NCBI GenBank assembly: GCA_003566215.1
Contig: PXEJ01000294.1
Location: forward strand, 1-7,532
Length of the DNA stretch: 7,532 nt
DNA from: Cyanobacteria bacterium T3Sed10_376R1m
GTDB lineage: Bacteria > Cyanobacteriota > Cyanobacteriia > Cyanobacteriales > Cyanobacteriaceae
Direction: 5' to 3'
This document shows positions 4,067 through 7,532 of this stretch, one piece after another. Under the pieces are notes generated by a model. That model saw nothing but the letters and a program-made list of their open reading frames with translations. It ran no database searches and was not told the DNA's origin. The translations under genes were made by a program, and so were the position numbers. The first letter of the stretch is position 1, and each line of letters starts with the position of its first letter.

Positions 4067-5029
4067 TTGTCTTCCCGATTATACATTTGCATCTTTACTC
4101 CAGACCCAAACATTATTCAGTCATTAACTAAATGGCTCAATGGTAGTCATGGACAAGAATTGTGCGATCGCTACTATCTGCATATCATAGAATCACCTAC
4201 AGAATTAACAGAATTTGTCACCGAAAATAAAGAAAAAATTGATTGTTTGATAATACTATACAACGAGGTTAGTAGCAAAATAGTTACCGACTTCTATGAA
4301 CAAGGGCTAGTCTTACCCACAGTCATTATAGAATCATCCAACTACATCATAGAATCAGACAACCAAGAAATCTCTCCAAAGGTACTTTCCGAAAAAACAA
4401 CAAAAGGAAAAGAATCACCATTTTTCCTGTATCATATCGGAGAAATAAAAATAAAAACCCATCAAATAGACAATATAGTTAACCATATAGATAAAGCAAT
4501 CACTCAATTTCTATATCTTGCCCCCAGTTGTCCCATTACCGAAAACCCCAACAAAATACCCCAACAAAATGAAGAAAAACAAAACTTTCTACTTTTACAA
4601 CAAAGAAGACTTGCCTCAAAGCTCAAAGAAAGATTAGGATATTTAGGAGTATATTATAATCGCAAATCAGACTACTTTTACCATAATTTAGAAAAAGAAG
4701 ACCAAAAAGAATTAATCGAACAATTAAGCCTTGAATATAGAGAAATAATCATCATTTACTTTGGACAAGAAACAGAAGTAAATCCACTCATAGATCAATT
4801 TGTCAATCAATGCTTTTTTGCCGATTTATCAGTGTCCCAAATCCTCGAGATTCACATGGAATTGATGGATGAATTTGCCCAACAACTCAAATTAGAAGGA
4901 AGAAATGAAGAAGTATTACTTGATTACCGTCTCGCATTAATAGACATTATCGCCCACCTTTGCGAAATGTATCGCCGTTCAATTCCCAGAGAAGACTTGC
5001 CCTTTGAAGTCTTATTTCCCCTAGATTAA
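4067..5029 (+). CDS. kaiA: Circadian clock protein KaiA
   Basis: KaiA binds the C-terminal tail of KaiC as a dimer and drives KaiC autophosphorylation. The 320 residues comprise an N-terminal pseudo-receiver domain (about 1-150, which lacks phospho-acceptor chemistry in this family), a linker, and the four-helix C-terminal dimerisation and KaiC-binding domain (about 175-310). The C-terminal domain is nearly identical to known KaiA: RLASKLKERLGYLGVYY (181-197), FADLSVSQILEIHMELMDEF (251-270) and LLDYRLALIDIIAHLCEMYR (284-303). It is longer than the 284-residue Synechococcus elongatus protein, mainly through a hydrophilic insertion around 91-118 and ten extra C-terminal residues. The start is TTG at 4067: it aligns with the family N-terminus, an in-frame TAA lies at 4025-4027, and no ATG or GTG intervenes. 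No Shine-Dalgarno precedes it, so translation may be weak. kaiB follows after 41 bp. Confidence 0.97.
   Translation: MSSRLYICIFTPDPNIIQSLTKWLNGSHGQELCDRYYLHIIESPTELTEFVTENKEKIDCLIILYNEVSSKIVTDFYEQGLVLPTVIIESSNYIIESDNQEISPKVLSEKTTKGKESPFFLYHIGEIKIKTHQIDNIVNHIDKAITQFLYLAPSCPITENPNKIPQQNEEKQNFLLLQQRRLASKLKERLGYLGVYYNRKSDYFYHNLEKEDQKELIEQLSLEYREIIIIYFGQETEVNPLIDQFVNQCFFADLSVSQILEIHMELMDEFAQQLKLEGRNEEVLLDYRLALIDIIAHLCEMYRRSIPREDLPFEVLFPLD
4164..4171. repeat. HIP1 octamer
   Basis: GCGATCGC lies in the kaiA coding region. It is the third copy in the window. Confidence 0.9.
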
Positions 5030-5032
5030 AAT
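5004..5032 (+). promoter_or_regulatory. Predicted kaiBC promoter overlapping the kaiA stop
   Basis: TTGAAG (5004-5009) and TAAAAT (5027-5032) are separated by exactly 17 bp and match 4 of 6 and 5 of 6 consensus positions. The -10 includes the kaiA TAA stop codon. The start point would be near 5039, about 30 nt before kaiB. A small hairpin ATAGG/CCTAT (5043-5057) would lie at the start of the message. In S. elongatus kaiBC has its own promoter upstream of kaiB, which fits this arrangement. Confidence 0.45.
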
Positions 5033-5070
5033 ATAACAATAAATAGGAAAACCCTATAAAAAATAACTTT

Positions 5071-5376
5071 ATGAGTCCTTTAAAAAAAACCTATGTTCTT
5101 AAATTATACGTAGCTGGAAATACCCCCAACTCCGTTAGAGCCTTAAAAACATTAAAAAATATTTTAGAAAAAGAATTTAAAGGGGTTTACGCCCTTAAGG
5201 TAATTGACGTATTAAAAAATCCTCAATTAGCAGAAGAAGATAAAATATTAGCAAGCCCTACCCTCTCTAAAGTCCTACCACCTCCTGTTAGAAAGATTAT
5301 CGGAGACTTATCGGATCGAGAAAAAGTGTTAATAGGCTTAGATTTACTCTACGAAGAAATCAAAGAGCGAGAATAA
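5071..5376 (+). CDS. kaiB: Circadian clock protein KaiB
   Basis: A 101-residue thioredoxin-like, fold-switching protein that binds the CI ring of phosphorylated KaiC, captures KaiA, and engages output kinases such as SasA and CikA. The sequence follows canonical KaiB through most of its length: [20 protein letters not shown] (11-30), [20 protein letters not shown] (44-63), the proline run LPPPVRK (69-75) and [20 protein letters not shown] (77-96). The Gly89 and Asp91 region involved in fold switching is conserved. The C-terminal tail (EIKERE) is short and acidic to basic, as in many homologues. The start at ATG 5071 agrees with the family MSP N-terminus. No strong ribosome binding site is seen. 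kaiC follows 77 bp downstream and is likely co-transcribed. Confidence 0.98.
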   Translation: MSPLKKTYVLKLYVAGNTPNSVRALKTLKNILEKEFKGVYALKVIDVLKNPQLAEEDKILASPTLSKVLPPPVRKIIGDLSDREKVLIGLDLLYEEIKERE

Positions 5377-5453
5377 GTTATCATAGCTAAGGATTATAAA
5401 TAAAACCAAAAAAAAACTACTTATATTAACTGTTAAATAAATTAATATTAGAA

Positions 5454-7010
5454 ATGGCGAAAGATTTAATTAGCAAAGAAAAAAAAGAAGAATTAAGAGC
5501 AAAAGGTGTAAAAAAAAGACGCACCATGATTGAAGGTTTTGATGAGATTACTCACGGTGGTTTACCTATTGCAAGAACAACCCTCGTTAGTGGTACATCA
5601 GGTACAGGAAAAACTCTTTTAGCCATTCAATTTATTTATAATGGAATTAAACATTTTGATTGCCCCGGATTATTTATTACCTTTGAAGAATCACCCAATG
5701 ATATTATTCAAAATGCCTATAGTTTTGGGTGGGATTTACAGAGTTTAATAGATCAAGGTAAACTCTTTATTTTAGATGCTTCCCCCGATCCTGAAGGACA
5801 AGAAGTTGTGGGCAATTTTGATCTTTCTGCACTGATTGAAAGAATCCAATATGCTGTTAATAAATACAAAGCAAAATTAGTTTCTATTGACTCAGTTACA
5901 GCCGTATTTCAGCAATATGATGCCGCTTCCGTGGTGCGCCGTGAAATATTTCGCCTAGTAGCACGACTAAAGTATTTGCAAGTTACATCCATCATGACCA
6001 CCGAAAGAATAGAAGAATATGGACCTGTAGCTAGATTTGGGGTAGAAGAATTTGTATCAGATAATGTCGTCATAGTTCGTAATGTCTTAGAAGGAGAAAG
6101 AAGAAGACGCACAGTAGAAATTCTCAAATTAAGAGGTACTACCCACATGAAGGGAGAGTATCCTTTTACTATCACAGGAGATGGTGTTAACATCTTTCCT
6201 CTGGGGGCGATGCAGCTTACCCAGCGCTCATCTAACGCCCGTAGCTCATCGGGTATTAAAATCCTTGATGAAATGTGTGGCGGTGGTTTCTTTAAAGATT
6301 CTATTATCTTGGCCACAGGGGCAACAGGTACGGGCAAAACCTTATTAGTCAGTAAATTCTTACAAGAAGGTTGTCGTCAAGGAGAAAGGGCGATTTTATT
6401 TGCCTATGAAGAGTCTAGGGCTCAGTTATCCCGCAATGCTTCTTCTTGGGGTATTGATTTTGAGGAAATGGAGCAAAAGGGTTTACTGAAGTTACTATGT
6501 TCTTATCCTGAGTCCACTGGTTTAGAAGATCATTTGCAGATGATTAAATCGGAGATTGCAGAGTTTAAACCTAGTCGCATTGCCATTGATTCTCTTTCTG
6601 CTTTGGCTAGGGGAGTTACTAATAATGCTTTTCGTCAATTTGTGATTGGGGTGACAGGCTATGCAAAACAGCAGGAAATTACTGGGTTTTTCACCAATAC
6701 TACCGATCAATTTATGGGAGCTCACTCTATTACAGAATCTCATATTTCTACTATCACTGACACGATTTTGATGTTACAGTATGTAGAAATTCGTGGAGAA
6801 ATGTCTAGGGCTATTAATGTTTTTAAAATGCGTGGTTCATGGCATGATAAGGGTATTAGGGAATATAGTATCAGTAAGGATGGACCTAATATTAAGGATT
6901 CTTTCCGTAACTACGAACGGATTATTAGTGGTTCTCCTAGTAGAATTAGTATTGATGAGAAAAGTGAATTATCTCGTATTGTTAAGGGAGTTAAGGACAA
7001 AAATCAATAG
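5454..7010 (+). CDS. kaiC: Circadian clock ATPase/autokinase KaiC
   Basis: The central oscillator: a homohexamer of two RecA-like domains with slow ATPase activity and autokinase/autophosphatase activity. The 518 residues compare with 519 in S. elongatus. CI (about 24-260) has Walker A GTSGTGKT (47-54) and catalytic Glu78-Glu79. CII has Walker A GATGTGKT (289-296) and Glu319-Glu320. The phosphorylation sites are Ser432 and Thr433 in SHISTITDT, with Thr427 nearby, corresponding to Ser431, Thr432 and Thr426 of S. elongatus. The C-terminal A-loop ERIISGSPSRI (488-498) and the tail that KaiA binds are present. The first 23 residues are unusually rich in Lys, Arg and Glu. The start at ATG 5454 gives the expected length. 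The 77 bp before it are AT-rich, with no separate promoter that I can support. Confidence 0.99.
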   Translation: MAKDLISKEKKEELRAKGVKKRRTMIEGFDEITHGGLPIARTTLVSGTSGTGKTLLAIQFIYNGIKHFDCPGLFITFEESPNDIIQNAYSFGWDLQSLIDQGKLFILDASPDPEGQEVVGNFDLSALIERIQYAVNKYKAKLVSIDSVTAVFQQYDAASVVRREIFRLVARLKYLQVTSIMTTERIEEYGPVARFGVEEFVSDNVVIVRNVLEGERRRRTVEILKLRGTTHMKGEYPFTITGDGVNIFPLGAMQLTQRSSNARSSSGIKILDEMCGGGFFKDSIILATGATGTGKTLLVSKFLQEGCRQGERAILFAYEESRAQLSRNASSWGIDFEEMEQKGLLKLLCSYPESTGLEDHLQMIKSEIAEFKPSRIAIDSLSALARGVTNNAFRQFVIGVTGYAKQQEITGFFTNTTDQFMGAHSITESHISTITDTILMLQYVEIRGEMSRAINVFKMRGSWHDKGIREYSISKDGPNIKDSFRNYERIISGSPSRISIDEKSELSRIVKGVKDKNQ

Positions 7011-7112
7011 CTTATTTATTTCAAAATCCAGTTTTTCTTAAAAATCAATTAGGGTTTGCTGAGTAACTTTGCATGAGTTTAATAGAAAAGTATGCCTAAA
7101 GCTTTGAAACTG

Positions 7113-7140
7113 TTCACTATTCGATGTTTTACGATAAAAT
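7113..7140 (+). promoter_or_regulatory. Possible promoter of the M1 peptidase gene
   Basis: TTCACT (7113-7118) and TAAAAT (7135-7140) are 16 bp apart, giving a start near 7147 and a leader of about 24 nt. The 160-bp gap after kaiC and the absence of a strong terminator leave read-through from kaiBC possible as well. Confidence 0.3.
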
Positions 7141-7170
7141 AGTGATAAAGTTAACTTTTATGTGCAAAAA

Positions 7171-7532
7171 ATGATTCGTAGCTATTATTTTGATACTGAA
7201 ACAAGAAAAAGTTTTGAATTACCCGGTTCTAAACCTCATTATAATCCCGATCGCTACGGACAGGTACAACATATATTTTTAGACTTAGAATTAGACATAA
7301 TAGCCCAGAAGTTTGGCGGTACTTGTGCCATTACTTTAACCCCCATCCGTCAAAATATTAGTCAATTAACTCTTGATGCCGTTGATTTAGAGATTGAATC
7401 AGTTTTTATTGAAAACATTAGTCAACCCTTTGATTATGACGGAGAAATTTTAACCATCAATTTACTACAGCCTACCACTACAAAAGACTTAGTAATTGTC
7501 ATTAAATATAGTAAAGAAAAACCCCAAAGAGG
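7171..7532 (+). CDS. M1-family aminopeptidase, N-terminal part (cut by window end)
   Basis: An open frame from ATG 7171 runs to the window edge, giving 120 complete codons. It begins MIRSYYFDTETRKSFELPG and continues with beta-strand-rich text such as QVQHIFLDLELDI, GTCAITLTPI, LTLDAVDLEIESV and FDYDGEILTINLL. This is the pattern of the N-terminal saddle domain of M1 metallopeptidases (aminopeptidase N/ERAP family). The catalytic GAMEN and HEXXH...E motifs would lie beyond the window, so zinc binding and activity cannot be checked. No signal peptide is present, so a cytoplasmic protein trimming N-terminal residues from peptides is expected. A four-codon frame (7160-7174, MCKK) overlaps the start in another frame and is probably meaningless. 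The gene lies 160 bp downstream of kaiC, with no sign of a functional link to the clock. Confidence 0.85.
   Translation, partial: MIRSYYFDTETRKSFELPGSKPHYNPDRYGQVQHIFLDLELDIIAQKFGGTCAITLTPIRQNISQLTLDAVDLEIESVFIENISQPFDYDGEILTINLLQPTTTKDLVIVIKYSKEKPQR

Noticed and set aside
5909..6337. 142-codon minus-strand open frame inside kaiC
   Set aside because: It is the complement of strongly conserved KaiC coding sequence, with no signature of its own.
6522..6743. 73-codon minus-strand open frame inside kaiC
   Set aside because: Antisense shadow of the KaiC CII domain.
6793..7041. 82-codon plus-strand open frame overlapping the kaiC 3' end
   Set aside because: It lies in a different frame of the same strand over conserved KaiC codons; its residues are low-complexity hydrophobic text from frame-shifted codons.
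7011..7170. Intrinsic terminator after kaiC
   Set aside because: Only weak stems such as TTTTT-CTT-AAAAA near 7032 were found, with no GC-rich stem followed by a T-run.
1..7532. CRISPR array, tRNA or rRNA genes, prophage, or defence cluster
   Set aside because: No regularly spaced repeats, cloverleaf or rRNA-like segments, or phage or defence genes were seen on either strand.

Overview
The window looks like AT-rich cyanobacterial chromosome. The evidence is an intact kaiA-kaiB-kaiC circadian clock cluster and three HIP1 octamers (GCGATCGC) scattered through genes. The low GC and the Kai sequences suggest a unicellular chroococcalean, for example a relative of Cyanobacterium, Geminocystis or Synechocystis. 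That placement is an inference; genus cannot be fixed from the sequence alone.

Left part (1-2400), all genes on the minus strand. First comes the 5' part of folE, a zinc-dependent GTP cyclohydrolase I. A Zur/Fur-type palindrome lies over its predicted promoter. Next is a decayed right end of an IS200/IS605-family element on the plus strand: the last codons of a TnpB followed by an omega-RNA-like hairpin end. The end of this relic coincides with the stop codon of a small secreted Gln-rich protein gene. That gene follows an ABC-2 type permease gene after 32 bp. A 73-residue conserved-looking small protein lies upstream of the permease.

Middle (2401-4066). A 560-bp stretch has no convincing gene, but it holds several hairpins, a duplicated motif with a strong Shine-Dalgarno core, and micro-ORF debris. 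It is followed by a minus-strand alpha/beta hydrolase resembling the hydrolase domain of phytyl ester synthases. A 345-bp AT-rich divergent region separates this gene from kaiA and carries repeated TAATCA motifs, an 8-bp inverted repeat and a candidate kaiA promoter.

Right part (4067-7532), plus strand. kaiA has a TTG start. kaiB and kaiC follow in order, and a candidate kaiBC promoter has its -10 box on the kaiA stop codon. KaiC is the double-domain ATPase, autokinase and autophosphatase; KaiA promotes its phosphorylation and KaiB sequesters KaiA. All key residues look intact, so this should be a working oscillator. Downstream is the start of an M1-family aminopeptidase gene, cut by the window end.

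No new multi-gene system stands out. The points most worth a second look are the metal-regulator-like operator on folE, the TnpB/omega-RNA relic that ends a neighbouring gene, and the non-coding stretches at 2401-2962 and upstream of kaiA.
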